Shown: one piece after another, positions 26,368-41,462 of the stretch | Layout of the letters: every line of letters begins with the position of its first letter | How positions within the stretch are numbered: position 1 is the stretch's first letter | From: JAGWAJ01 sp965215155 | GTDB lineage: Bacteria; Acidobacteriota; Vicinamibacteria; Vicinamibacterales; UBA8438 | Length of the DNA stretch: 64,000 nt | Direction: 5' to 3' | Assembly (NCBI GenBank): GCA_965215155.1 | Contig: CBDCCY010000002.1 | Span: 620,001 to 684,000, forward strand | The notes under the pieces: model-generated | What the model saw: only the letters and a program-made list of their open reading frames with translations | The model's database searches: none | What the model was told of the DNA's origin: nothing | Translations under genes and position numbers: made by a program

Positions 26368-26815
26368 GTCTGGTGGTCGCACTCGACGCCGGTCCGCTGG
26401 GCTTGGTGACGAACCCGAAGCGATCGCCGGAGAGCTTGGCTTGCGCCCGGTGGCTTCAGGCACTCGTCGCAGCCGGTGCGCGTGTCGTTCTGCCGGAGAT
26501 CGCTGATTACGAAGTACGCCGCGAGCTGGTGCGGGGTCGCCGCCAGCAAGGACTCCGACGGCTCGATGGGCTTGTCGAGCTGGTCGAGTACCTGCCGCTC
26601 ACGACCGCGGCGATGCGGCAAGCAGCCGCGTTCTGGGCAGACGCTCGTCAACGGGGCCAACCGACTGCCGACGACAGGCGCTCGATGCCGACGTCATTCT
26701 CGCAGCCCAGGTCGCGACCATCGGGTCGACTGACGGAGTCGTCGCCACGACGAACGTCGGTCACCTTTCGCGTTACGTTCAAGCGGCGCTCTGGCGGGAC
26801 ATCCGCAGCGCATGA
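26364..26815 (+). pseudogene. PIN-domain toxin, frameshifted
   Basis: The first 105 residues (VALDAGPLGLVTNPK, LPEIADYEVRRELVRGRR) are the N-terminal part of a PIN RNase with its acidic residues. Near 26,679 one base is missing; the correct continuation LDADVILAAQVATIG and VVATTNVGHLSRY is in another frame and ends at 26,815. Restoring one base gives a 150-residue VapC-like protein. As it stands the toxin is probably inactive. Confidence 0.7.
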
Positions 26816-27644
26816 ACCGCTCGATCAGTGTCGGTACGCGCCATCAACCAGTACCTCTGACAACGCGCCCCTGCCCCACGGCGAACGAGCGTGCGAGATC
26901 CCATGGCACGAAACGACGATCTCGGGCCACTGAGACATCAGTGATCGCGGGGATCGAGACCTGACATCGAGAACAGCGCGAACGTGATCCAGAGGGTGAA
27001 CGGGAACGAGAGCCGAAACAAAGCGGGGATGGTCTGTCGCGGCAGCAGATGCCGGTAGGAGGAGTCCTGGTCAAGCGAAGAATGCCGTGACAGCCTGTGA
27101 CTGGCCCTGGGTCCGGTGTCACAGGGGGTGTCACAGCCCCCGTCACACCTGCCGTGCAAGAAACCCCCGTATTCATTGGCCAAACCGCAAACCCCGATCC
27201 CCAACCGGATCCATCCGGAGGGTCGGGGTAAAGACGGGAGCGACCCCGGCAAAACTGGCGTTTTGCCGGCTCCGGCCGGTGTTCCTCCGTCACACCGTCC
27301 GGGCAGGGTCGCTCCCTCCCGAAAGTGTCCCTGCGGGAAGGCCTCACGGCGAAGCGCACCCGTGAGACCGCCACGAGAATCTTATAACCACCTATGTATG
27401 CAGTGGTTTAGGTGGCGTTTCCGCCCCGCGTTCCCCATGCGGCACCCCGCAACGTCAACCGGACTCGGTTGCACTTCAGGAACCGGCTGCGGAGCTGCGG
27501 AATGTGGATGCTGCGGAACCCCCGGACGGGTTCCGGTCGGTTCACCCGATCAACCCGCGGGGCCTTCGGTTCCCGTTCAGAATCGACCGAACCGTGCCGC
27601 CGCCTACGGCGCCCGCTCGACTGGCCGATCCGCCGCCCGTCGAG
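26816..27644. other. non-coding stretch downstream of hsdR
   Basis: No convincing gene. It contains a nested stem at 27,115-27,150 (GGTGT/ACACC and GGGGG/CCCCC) with TGTCACAG twice, and the palindromic repeat at 27,236-27,316. Confidence 0.5.
27236..27316. repeat. left copy of inverted repeat flanking the type I R-M operon
   Basis: An 81-bp unit whose ends are GGGAGCGACCC and GGGTCGCTCCC, with an inner stem GGCAAAAC/GTTTTGCC and the block TGTTCCTCCGTCACACC. Its reverse complement is found at 34,741-34,823, on the other side of the hsd operon. Confidence 0.8.
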
Positions 27645-30788
<3,144 letters not shown>

Positions 30789-30807
30789 GAGACCGGCTCT
30801 CCAGGTG

Positions 30808-32511
30808 TCATGCGCTCGCCTCCGCCGTGGCAATCGACCGCTCGTCGGCTGGTTGGGCCTGCTCACGGACATTCACGCGCAACTCCCCGGAGACCAGCTT
30901 GGGGAGCAGAACATCCCGGACGGTTCCGAGGGTACGAGCCTCTCGTTGATTCTCTTGAAGCCGGTCCAACAATGGTGCCGTCAGCGAGGAAAAGGCTCCT
31001 CTGACACGCGCGTCCGGCAGTACCAGGGCGGTGTCCAAGACCGCTTTCGGGTTGACCGCCGGATAGGCTCCACCATCGGCGAGATGAGCGAGGCGGTCGA
31101 TGGTATCGTGGGAGGTCGCCGCGCACCAGACGATTTCGCGCCCGACGGAGTCCTTGGGGCGCAACACGGCGAAGCCCGTACTGCCTGTCAGACCGTCTCG
31201 GTCGATGACCGCGAATGACCCGTTTCCGGGGCGGACCGTGCCCACGATGGTATCGCCTCGACGCAGTACACGACGACCGCGGCTCGGTGCGACCGCCCAG
31301 GAGTACCTTCGGATTTCATCGATGTAGCCCCACTTCGTCGTCGCCAAGTCGACATACAGGATGTGCTCCGGGGCGTTGCGGCTGCTCCATGACTCGGGGT
31401 TCAGAAGGGCGACCTCGGCAAGCGTGCTCGCGCGCCACCCTTCTGGGATCTCGCCCAGCTCGGAGTCCGCTAGCCGGTTCGGGAACAGGTCGGCGATATC
31501 CTGCGGCAGCCCCGGGTCGCGGCCTTCCATCTTGGCCCGCACCGGGTCGAAATCGACGAACCAGGACCGGAACAGCGCCCGCGCCATCGCCTCCAGCGTC
31601 GCGTTCATCCGACGGTTCAGCTCGATCTTGTCGTCCAGCGTGCCGAGGATGTGCGCGATGGTGCGTTGCTGCGCGAGCGGCGGCAGCGTGATGAACATGC
31701 GCCTCTGGTCGGTGAGACTCACGTACTCAGCCATGTCCGTCTGGCCGGCAACGCCCGTGAACTGGCCGAAGAACTCGGGACCCCTCATCCAGCAGTGCAG
31801 GAAGCGTGGGTCGATGACCTCGCGGTCCAGAGACCGCCAGAAGCACAACTGCGGCGAATAGACGAAACGTTCGGTGTCGTCGTGGACGAACGCGAACCTG
31901 CCGACCGTTCCCTTGGACGTGAAGACGACATCTCCTGATCGGCTGGTCTTGTCGCCGACCTTGTGAAGCCCACTCTCGGGAAGCCGATCGGCACCGGAGA
32001 ATCGAAACCCGTCCGCGACGTTGCCGGCCCTGGCGAACGGCAGGCCGCTATCCGACAGCTCGCTGTTCTTCGCGCGATAGCCGTCACCGACGACGAGAAC
32101 ACCGTCCCTGATCAAGTCCCGCACCTCACGTCGCCCCCAGCGGCCGGCAGTTTCGACGTGGAGCTCGGCCTGCCGCTCCCCGCCGGGGGCGCCCCCCGAT
32201 GGCGTGGAGGGGGCTGCGATTACCACATGATGCGCGTGAATCTTGCTCCGAAAGCTCTGGGATGTGGTCGCCCAATCCACGATGTCCACTCGAAAGGGCA
32301 GATCTGAGTCCGTGAACGCGGCTCGCAATGCTGCTGTGCAGTCGATAGCAAGGGGCTCGTCCGTCATCAGCGCGAGGTCGAGATCGGAGGTCTCGCGGGC
32401 GTGCCACGCCACACGCGATCCGAAGGCGCGCACCTCCAGGCCGGGCACGCGCTCGCGCAAAATGCGCCGAACCGTCTCCAGATCCGCGGGGCGGATGTCA
32501 ATCGGTGTCAC
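30808..32511 (-). CDS. hsdS: fusion of MntA-like nucleotidyltransferase and type I specificity subunit HsdS
   Basis: A 567-residue protein in one continuous frame. Residues 1-97 are a minimal nucleotidyltransferase with GSRVAWHARETSDLD (G31-S32, D43, D45) and a third acidic strand FRVDIVDW. After a Gly/Pro linker come two target-recognition domains, starting at GVLVVGDGYRAKNSE and at ALLNPESW. They are separated by the conserved region QQRTIAHILGTLDDKIELN and followed by a second one near the C-terminus. No internal start codon is evident at the HsdS boundary. Its start overlaps hepT by 14 bases. HsdS determines DNA specificity; the MNT part is expected to be the antitoxin for HepT. Confidence 0.88.
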   Translation of the reverse strand: MTPIDIRPADLETVRRILRERVPGLEVRAFGSRVAWHARETSDLDLALMTDEPLAIDCTAALRAAFTDSDLPFRVDIVDWATTSQSFRSKIHAHHVVIAAPSTPSGGAPGGERQAELHVETAGRWGRREVRDLIRDGVLVVGDGYRAKNSELSDSGLPFARAGNVADGFRFSGADRLPESGLHKVGDKTSRSGDVVFTSKGTVGRFAFVHDDTERFVYSPQLCFWRSLDREVIDPRFLHCWMRGPEFFGQFTGVAGQTDMAEYVSLTDQRRMFITLPPLAQQRTIAHILGTLDDKIELNRRMNATLEAMARALFRSWFVDFDPVRAKMEGRDPGLPQDIADLFPNRLADSELGEIPEGWRASTLAEVALLNPESWSSRNAPEHILYVDLATTKWGYIDEIRRYSWAVAPSRGRRVLRRGDTIVGTVRPGNGSFAVIDRDGLTGSTGFAVLRPKDSVGREIVWCAATSHDTIDRLAHLADGGAYPAVNPKAVLDTALVLPDARVRGAFSSLTAPLLDRLQENQREARTLGTVRDVLLPKLVSGELRVNVREQAQPADERSIATAEASA

Positions 32512-32922
32512 GGTTGCGCTTCCGAAGCTCTTGCAGGAGGAGACGCATGTCGCGCAGGAATTCGTCGATCACCGAAACCGTCTCCTCCGCCCGGTCCGCA
32601 TCGTAGGTGTGGGAAGTCTTGTTCCGCAGCTCCCGATAACGGATGTAGGACAGGGCGTCACGAACGATCCCGGCATCGGCCGCGTCCCGCATCAGATCGG
32701 CAAAGTCCATCTTCCGCAAGGACTCGGGATTGGCGACGATCTGGGCCAGTTGTCTCTGGACCATCGTGACTGCCAATTCGTAGGTGAACTCGAACGCCTG
32801 GATGGTAGCCGCCCGGAACTGCTCCCGCAGACCAGGGTCCGCGCTCGCCAGATCGCCATGCAGGTAGTCGAAACTGCGTTGCAGTTGCCCAACTGCGTTC
32901 GCCAACGCGGAGGAATCGAGCT

Positions 32923-32926
<4 letters not shown>
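32498..32926 (-). CDS. hepT: HEPN toxin of HepT type
   Basis: A 142-residue all-helical protein of the HI0074/HEPN substrate-binding family. The active-site motif R-x4-H-x-Y is present as RNKTSHTY near residue 103. In the studied HepT/MntA system this motif forms the RNase centre, and its tyrosine is AMPylated by MntA. The gene overlaps the hsdM stop by four bases and the mntA-hsdS start by 14 bases, so it is embedded in the restriction operon. Confidence 0.87.
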
Positions 32927-34509
<1,583 letters not shown>

Positions 34510-34740
34510 GCCGTGATCCCCGTCGCACGAATCCAGGACTCGCGAGCCGACACCCGGCCCCGTCACCCGATAGCGTACAACCAGCCGCCGGCCTGCCTCA
34601 ACGGTCTTGCCCGCTCCCCTGCGGCGGCGATCAACAACAAGTGGATGCCGGCAAATCGGCATGCTCGGCGACGGAATCTCGCCCCGCCGTCACCGGCGGC
34701 CGGCCGAGCCGTGACACCCTTCCTGGAAGGACAATTCAGA

Positions 34741-34823
34741 GGGGAGCGACCCGGCGCGGCAGGTGTGACGGAGGAACACGTGCCGGGTCCGGAAACCGCC
34801 AGGTTTTCGGTGGGTCGCTCCCC
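34741..34823. repeat. right copy of inverted repeat flanking the type I R-M operon
   Basis: An 83-bp unit with GGGGAGCGACCC and GGGTCGCTCCCC ends, inverted relative to 27,236-27,316. It shares the internal block GGTGTGACGGAGGAACA, the reverse complement of the left copy, and the interior is more diverged. Confidence 0.8.
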
Positions 34824-35369
34824 TACCTCACCCACGTACCTTTCTCTGTATGTGGGGGGTGGTGTGTTGCGGTGGGATCTGGTTGATATCGAAAGACTTG
34901 GCGGTCTTGTGATTGTAAGTTCAAGTGTGACTGAGGGTGTAAGTTCGGCCGCTTGTCCCCCTTACACCCTTACTGCGGCATCATCGGTGCAAGTTCGCCT
35001 CGGCCTTCGTTGTGATCAGGCGACAGGTCGGATCACAACTGTCACCCTCGTCGCCCGGTACCTCATCGTGCTTCCGTACTCCTGCCTCTTGGTCGTATGC
35101 GCCGCTCTCGTGCGCCGGTACTGGTTCCCTGTCGAGCCAGTGTGGTGCGCTGTCATCTTTCCGCGCCGTGTTCCGCCCGGTACCGTACCATGCCGGTTGC
35201 TTTCCTGGCGCGTTTGTTCCCCTGTGCGCCCGGCCTGCTGCTGACGGACCCCGGTTGCCGTACGGGCGGCGGTGGGGCGGCGGGGTCCGGATCGTGGTCG
35301 ATGCCCGGTTCCGTTGTCAACGGGACGGACGCCAGCGTCCGTCATAACCAGCCTCGTCCGCGACGGTGG

Positions 35370-35434
35370 CCGGCGTGTCACCCGGATGGGCCGTAGCGAA
35401 GCGCAGGACCCGCGGCAGCGGGTTGACACGCCGG
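35370..35434. ncRNA. candidate structured RNA or recombination site
   Basis: CCGGCGTGTCA (35,370-35,380) pairs perfectly with TGACACGCCGG (35,424-35,434), and the stem extends inward as CCG/CGGG. The loop of about 40 bases can form a further GC stem. No expression evidence; the class is a guess. Confidence 0.3.
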
Positions 35435-36047
35435 ACGCCGTCGTGGTTCTCGTCTCCGGCGGCCTCGTTCGCGCCGCGCACTGACTGCCGGACGGCATCG
35501 TCGGCCAGGACAGAATCCGCACGTGCTCGCCGGGCTCAAGGCGCGGTCGCTACGCTCCCGCCCCCGCTGCGCGGGGCTGGCGGCCCTGACCCCGGCTCCG
35601 CGCGCGCTTCACGACAGCAATTGTCCGACGATGCCGAACCCCTCGACCCCCGCCACACGGGGAACCGCGCCGAGCCGCCGCAACGGAGCCAGCGGGCCAG
35701 CCAACACCGAGAATCCCACAACCGATGCTCGAAGTCCGGAGAGTCGATCGGAGCGGAACAGGCTCAGGGATGGCACAGATCATGGACCCCACCGCGAGCT
35801 CGCCACGACCTCACCGCAGCGCCGCATCGTGACCCCGACCGAGACGACCTCGGCCCGATTCGATGACACCCGACCCTGAACACCGGCTTGGGCACGAACG
35901 GCCACGGACATCAGGCGCATGGCGGAGATCGAGCACAGACGACGTGAACGAGAGCGCCGGGAAGAGAGGCTGTGGCGGGCGACGAAGACGATCCGGGCAG
36001 TGACGATCAGGTGGACGAACGAGCGGCCCGGAAACGGCGCACGGGTG

Positions 36048-36090
36048 GGGTAAGCTGGCAGGAGCCAGCTTACCCAATGTCCGACATTGG
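36048..36090. terminator. strong hairpin and palindrome near the integrase 3' end
   Basis: GGGTAAGCTGGC, loop AGGA, GCCAGCTTACCC forms a perfect 12-bp stem. It is followed by CCAATGTC-C-GACATTGG, a perfect 8-bp palindrome. It lies 148 bases beyond the integrase stop; a terminator or an attachment-region arm site are both possible. Confidence 0.5.
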
Positions 36091-36237
36091 GCTGGCGATG
36101 GGCTCCGCCCCTCGACCCCGGTACGAGACACGCCGCGTTGCGGCGGTTCAGACGGCGCCGCCATCGGCGGCGGGTGGCGGCGTCCGTGGTCAGTGGTCCG
36201 CCACGCCGGCCGCCTGTCCGCAGCCGGGCCGGACGGC

Positions 36238-37446
36238 CTACACCCGGCCACCGGCCAGATAGGCTTCCCAGTCGTCCATGAGCCGCCGCCGCCGCTCGAA
36301 CAGGTCCGACCGCGCATAGGCCGCCTCGACCGGGTTCTGGACGACGTGGGCGAGCGCCGCCTCGATGACCTCCCGCGGATGGTCCGTCTCCTCGGCGGCC
36401 CAGTCCCGGAACGACGAGCGGAAGCCATGTGGCACGCAGGCGATGCCGCAGCGTTTCAGCAGCCGGCGAAACCGCATGACGTCCAACGGCCGGCCGCCCC
36501 CGGGGCTGAACACCAGCGGACCGGCGCCCGGAAGCGTCCGCGCCGCGTCGAGGATCTCCAGCGCCCGGCCGCACAGCGGCACCCGGTGGTCGCGCTTCAT
36601 CTTCATCCGCCGGGCCGAGAGCGTCCACACGCGGCCGGCCGTGTCCATCTCGTCCCATCTCGCCCCGCGCACCTCGCCCGAGCGCGCGGCCGTGAGCACC
36701 AGGAACTCGAACGCCAGCTTGTCGACCGGCTGCTTGCGGGACGCCCGCACCGCCGCCAGCGCGGCGGCGACCTCGCGGTGCGGCAGCGCCCGCATGTGCT
36801 CGACGATGTTGCGCTGCGGGCCGAGCACCGGCCGCACCCGGTCGGCGGGGTTGTCGTTGCGCAGGTCCATGGCGATGGCCCACTCCAGCACCGCGTGGAT
36901 GCGCTGCCGGACGGCCTTGGCGATGACCGGCTTGCTGTGCCAGATGGGCGAGAGGATCGCCAGCACGTCGGCGCTCTCGACCTCCGAGACCGGCCGGGTG
37001 CCGATGCGTGGGAAGGCGTAGCGTCGGAGGCTGTTCTGCCAGGCCCGGACCTGCTCGGCGTTCTTCCAGCCGGCCTGCTTCTGCTCGACCACGGCGGCGG
37101 CGGCCTCGGCGAAGGTGGGCACGGACTGGAGGCGGCGCTTCTCGGCCAGCGGGTCGCCGCCCTCGCGGGCGAGCTTGCGGTTCGAGACGGCCTTCTCGCG
37201 GGCCTCGGCCAGCGGGACGAGGGCGACCGGGCCGAGTCCGAGCTCGCAGCGCTTGCCGCGGATGACGAGGCGCTGGATCCAGCTTCTCGCGCCGGTCGGC
37301 TGGACGTAGAGGTAGAGTCCGTTGCCGTCGATGTGGTGTCCGGGCGGTGCGCTGCGGACGAACGCTGGGGCCAGCGCGTTGTGGGGATGTCGTCCTCGGC
37401 GCTTGGTTCTGCGGGGCGAGGGGGCGGCCGGGGTCTCTGCAACCAT
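36238..37446 (-). CDS. tyrosine integrase, P4/DUF4102 type
   Basis: A 402-residue protein. The N-terminal DUF4102 arm-binding domain (FVRSAPPGHHIDGNGLYLYVQPTGARSW is the region) is followed by a SAM-like core-binding domain and the catalytic domain: first arginine in ARSGEVRGARWDE, HGFRSSFRDWA box, and tyrosine in AYARSDLFERR. Such integrases insert islands into tRNA genes, which fits the split tRNA-Arg at 25,690. A -10 box lies seven bases before the ATG. Confidence 0.9.
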   Translation of the reverse strand: MVAETPAAPSPRRTKRRGRHPHNALAPAFVRSAPPGHHIDGNGLYLYVQPTGARSWIQRLVIRGKRCELGLGPVALVPLAEAREKAVSNRKLAREGGDPLAEKRRLQSVPTFAEAAAAVVEQKQAGWKNAEQVRAWQNSLRRYAFPRIGTRPVSEVESADVLAILSPIWHSKPVIAKAVRQRIHAVLEWAIAMDLRNDNPADRVRPVLGPQRNIVEHMRALPHREVAAALAAVRASRKQPVDKLAFEFLVLTAARSGEVRGARWDEMDTAGRVWTLSARRMKMKRDHRVPLCGRALEILDAARTLPGAGPLVFSPGGGRPLDVMRFRRLLKRCGIACVPHGFRSSFRDWAAEETDHPREVIEAALAHVVQNPVEAAYARSDLFERRRRLMDDWEAYLAGGRV

Positions 37447-37452
37447 CCCTGC

Positions 37453-37458
37453 ATTATA
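37453..37458 (-). promoter_or_regulatory. -10 box TATAAT of the integrase, leaderless start
   Basis: On the minus strand TATAAT is followed by GCAGGG and the ATG, and TTGCGG lies 19 bases upstream as a -35 candidate. Transcription would begin at or next to the start codon. Confidence 0.5.
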
Positions 37459-37763
37459 TGCCGGATGGTGGCGGATTCCGCAAGACTTCCCGCCCGGTTC
37501 AGTCCGCCGATACGAATCATAAACGATTACTAATCAGCATGTTACGGTCATACCCGGACGGCATCGGACACCAATGGACACAATATGAGCGGTGTCCGTG
37601 AGTGTCCGCACCCCGTGGCGGCCTGCCACTCTCATGGGCCGACAGGTGGTGCTTCCACGGGTGTTCTCGTTCGCGATCTCGGATATAGCATGTGCTACGC
37701 TCTGGCGGCGGCTGTGGGCTACCACACGTCGCAGCTCACAAACGCCGGAGCCTTCTCAGAGCG

Positions 37764-40700
37764 GTGCAGGCAGACTCCCCCATTCCAGCGGACTACCCGC
37801 GCCGCATCAAGTCCATCCGGGAACGTCTCGATCTGACACAGGCGCAACTCGCGGAGCGGATCGGCGTCTCGTTCGCGACGGTGAACCGCTGGGAGAACGG
37901 CCAGACGAAGCCCGCCCGCTTGGCGTGGCGGCAGGTCATCGACCTGGAAGCCCGGAACGCGCCGTCGGCGCAGAGCCCCGAGGCGCCGGTTGACGCGGCT
38001 GCCGCACCTGCGGTCGACTTCACCGCCCGCCCGGCCGTCGTCGCGGCCGTGGCCGAGGCGACGCGCCTCTCCTACGGGCACTTGGCCAATCCGGCGTTCG
38101 CGACCGAGGTCTCGCTGGTCCATCCGCTGCCGCACCAGCGGATCGCGGTCTACGACCGGATGCTGAGCCTGTCCCCGCTCCGGTTCCTGCTCGCCGACGA
38201 CGCCGGGGCGGGCAAGACGATCATGACCGGCCTGTACCTGCGGGAGGTGCTGGCCCGCCGGCTCATCAAGCGCGTCCTGGTTGTGCCGCCGGCCGGACTG
38301 GTCGGCAACTGGGAGCGCGAGATGCGGACGTTGTTCGCGCTGCCGTTCCGGATCGTGCGGGGCGCGGACGCGCGCGCCGGCAACCCGTTCGAGGAAGCGG
38401 AGAGCGACCGGGTGATCGTCAGCCTCGACACGCTGGCCGGGGAGCGCATGTTCGGACGGCTGCGCGAGGCGGTGGCGTCGGGAGCGGCGCCGTACGACCT
38501 CGTGGTGTTCGACGAAGCGCACAAGCTGGCCGCCGACCAGCGGCCGGACTCGACCGTCCCCTGGCGTTGTCGGACGGGAGGCCGTTGGAAGACCGACCGG
38601 TACCGCCTCGCTTCGGCGCTCGCCGGCCTGCCGGCCGACGAGCCGCGGTGGCAGTTGGGGTGGTCGGCGACGCACCTGCTGCTCCTGACCGCGACGCCGC
38701 ACATGGGCAAGGACTTCCCCTACTACTGCCTGTGGCGGCTGCTCGCTCCTGACACGCTGGCGACCTTCGACGCCTTCTGCGCCTTCCCGGAGGCGCAACG
38801 GCGACGGCATTTCATTCGCCGCACGAAGGAGGAGATGGTCAGCTTCGACGGCCGGCCGCTGTACCCGCAACGGCGGTGCGACACGTTGAGCTACGGGCTG
38901 ACCCCGCCCGAGCGGGCGCTGTACGCGGCGACGACGCGCTACATCTCAGAGACCTACAACCAGGCGCGCGTCTTGAACCGCTCGGCGGCGCGTCTGGCGA
39001 TGAGCGTGTTCCAACGGCGGCAGGCCAGCTCGACGTACGCGCTGATGCGGTCGTTCGAGCGCCGCCTAGTTCGGCTGGACGAGGCCATCGAGCTGGTCCG
39101 CGCCGGGCGGGTGGACGAGCTGGAGCGCCGCCAGAAGCGCCTCGGGAGACCCCCGACTTCTTCGAGGCGCGCACGGCGGACGAGGATGCCGACGAGTCGG
39201 CTGCGAGGGAAGGCCACGAGGCGTTCGAGGAGCGCGCGCTGGGCGGCATCGTCGCGCCGACGCTGGCGCAGCTCCGGGACGAGCGCGCGGAGGTGGAAGC
39301 GCTGCTCTCGCAGGCTCGCGGGCTGGTCGGCGGCGCGGAGGACTCCAAGTTCGAGAAGCTCCGGGAAGTCCTGCGCCACGGGGACTTCGCTCTGGAGAAG
39401 TTCATCGTCTTCTCCGAACGTCGGGACACGGCGGACTTCCTGGTACGCCGCCTGGAGGGCATCGGCTTCACCGGGCAGGTCGCGTTTGATTCACGGCGGC
39501 CTCGACTACCGGGAGCGGGAAGCGCAGGTGGAGCTGTTCCGGCGACCGCGCGAGGATGGCGGCGCCAACTGTCTGGTCGCGACCGATGCCGCGGGCGAAG
39601 GGATCAACCTGCAATTCTGCTGGCTGATGGTCAACTACGACGTGCCCTGGAACCCGGCGCGGCTCGAACAGCGGATGGGCCGGATCCATCGTTACGGACA
39701 GCGGCACGACCCGGTCGTCATCGTCAACCTGCTCGCCGGCGAGACACGCGAGGGACGGTTGCTCAAGACGCTGCTTGAGAAGCCGGAGCTGATCCGCCAG
39801 CAGCTCGACTCGGACAAGATCTTCGACGTGGTGGGCCGCCTGTTCGAGAACGTGTCGCTGAAGGACTACCTGGAGCAGGCGTCGACCGAGGAGGGAGCCT
39901 GGTCGGCCGTCAAGGGCATCGCCGGCCTGCTGACGGCAGAGCAGATACGCGCGCTCGGCGAACGCGAGCGGGCGCGTTTCGGGGGCGGCGACGTAAAGAG
40001 CCGCCTCCCCGAGCTACGGACGGCCGTCGACGAGGAACCGTACCGGCGGCTGCTGCCCGGCTACGTCCGCCGGTTCCTGACCGCCGCCGTACCGCTCGTC
40101 GGCCTGCGCCTGGACGGCTCCCCGGACGGCGTCTTCCGGCTTGCGCAGGAGCGTCCGGGCGGGCTGGATCCGGTCCTGAGCGAGATCGAAGCCTACCCAG
40201 GCGCAGACGGCGGCTTCACGCTGTCCCGACCGGCAAACGGCTCGGAGGTCATCTGGCTGCGCCCCGGCGAACCGGTGTTCGACCGATTCTGCGCCGTCCT
40301 GCTGTCATGGCACGAGGACGAGGCCCGGCGCGGGGCCGTCTTCGTCGACCCGCATGCCGGCGCGCCGTACCTGTTCCATCTGGCGCGCGTGTCGGTGGTC
40401 CGCCAGCGACCGCCGCTGGCATCACGGTCACTCGCAGTGGTTGACGAACTCAGGGGCCAAGACGCCAACCCGGAGGTTGTCGAGAGCCGGCTCGTCGGAC
40501 TCCGCCAGGACGGTGACGGCGCCATCGAGCCCTGCCCGCTGGAGCACCTGCTGCTGCTGCGGGGGGCAAGCGGCGTCGCGCCCGGCAGCGTGCCGCTCGC
40601 GCGGATAGCGGCTCGCCTGACCGACGCGGCCCACGAATGGCTCGCCGGCGGAGCGCTCGCGCGCCTCGTGGACGAGCATCGGGCGCGAATCGAGCAGTCG

Positions 40701-41462
40701 CTTCCAGAGCGGCTCGACTGGCTCGCCCGCGGATGCGATCACAAGGCGGCGGAACTCATCGCCAAGCGGCGGCGGGCAAGCCAGCAGGCACGGGCCGGCG
40801 ACGCGGAAGCGGCGGCGGAGCTGGCCAGAGTAAAGGACGAACAGCGCCACCGTTTCGCCGCCGACAAAAGGCGGCGTCTGGAGCTGCTACAAAGGGAGCC
40901 GTCGCTGGTCGTGGCGGGCGACGCGGACATGGTGGCGCACGCCCTCGTGCTGCCGACCCGCAACCCGGCTGACCGGCAGCACCACACCGCGCTGGTCGAG
41001 GATATCGCCATGCGACTGGCTCAGGCGCGAGAGGAAGCGGCGGGAGCCGCCGTCCGCGACGTGTCTCGTCCCGAGCTGGCGCGGCGTGCCGGGCTCGGCG
41101 ACTGGCCTGGGTTCGACCTCCTGTCGGAAGGCCCGGACGGAGGCCGCCGCGCCATCGAAGTCAAGGGCCGGGCGGGAACCGGCGCCATCGAGCTGTCCGA
41201 GAACGAATGAGCCAAGGCCTGCAACCTGCGGGGCGGTTACTGGCTGTACGTCGTCTACGACTGCGCGACGGCCCGGCCACGGTTGGTCCGGGTCCGTGAC
41301 CCGTTCGCCAAGCTGCTCGCGAGGAGCCGCGACTCTTCCGCGTACGCCATCGCCGCCTCGTCGGTTCGCGCTGTGGCGGAGGACGTGCCGGAGACCGCAG
41401 AACCGAGTGCATCCGCGGCGAATGCCAGCGGTCCGAGCGAAGGCCGGGGAGCATCGTCATGA
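37764..41462 (+). pseudogene. HTH-SNF2 helicase with C-terminal DUF3883, broken
   Basis: Restored length is 1,232 residues. An XRE-type HTH (LDLTQAQLAERIGVSFATVN) comes first. The SNF2 helicase follows, with LADDAGAGKTIMTGLYLRE, VFDEAHKL, LLLTATPH, FIVFSERRDTADFL, ATDAAGEGINLQ and QRMGRIHRYGQ. A DUF3883 domain (AIEVKGRAGTGAIELSENE then AKACNLRGGYWLYVVYDC) ends it. One base is lost near 39,144 and one gained near 39,486. A TGA at 41,208 replaces the expected tryptophan codon, and the true stop overlaps the methylase ATG. Similar helicases accompany DUF1156 methylases in phage-defence loci. Confidence 0.82.

Larger units (their letters stand above)
34824..36237. other. non-coding stretch rich in perfect inverted repeats
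   Basis: No supportable gene in 1.4 kb. It holds GGGTGTAAG/CTTACACCC (34,935-34,969), GTTGTGATC/GATCACAAC (35,009-35,039), GACGGACGC/GCGTCCGTC (35,324-35,343), an 11-bp stem at 35,370-35,434, and a hairpin plus palindrome at 36,048-36,090. They may be operators, recombination sites or structured RNA. Base composition is slightly lower in GC near 34,850-35,100. Confidence 0.55.

Noticed and set aside
35523..35879. 118-codon plus-strand open frame
   Set aside because: Composition is low in hydrophobic residues, without motif, ribosome site or conserved pattern; the whole stretch looks non-coding.
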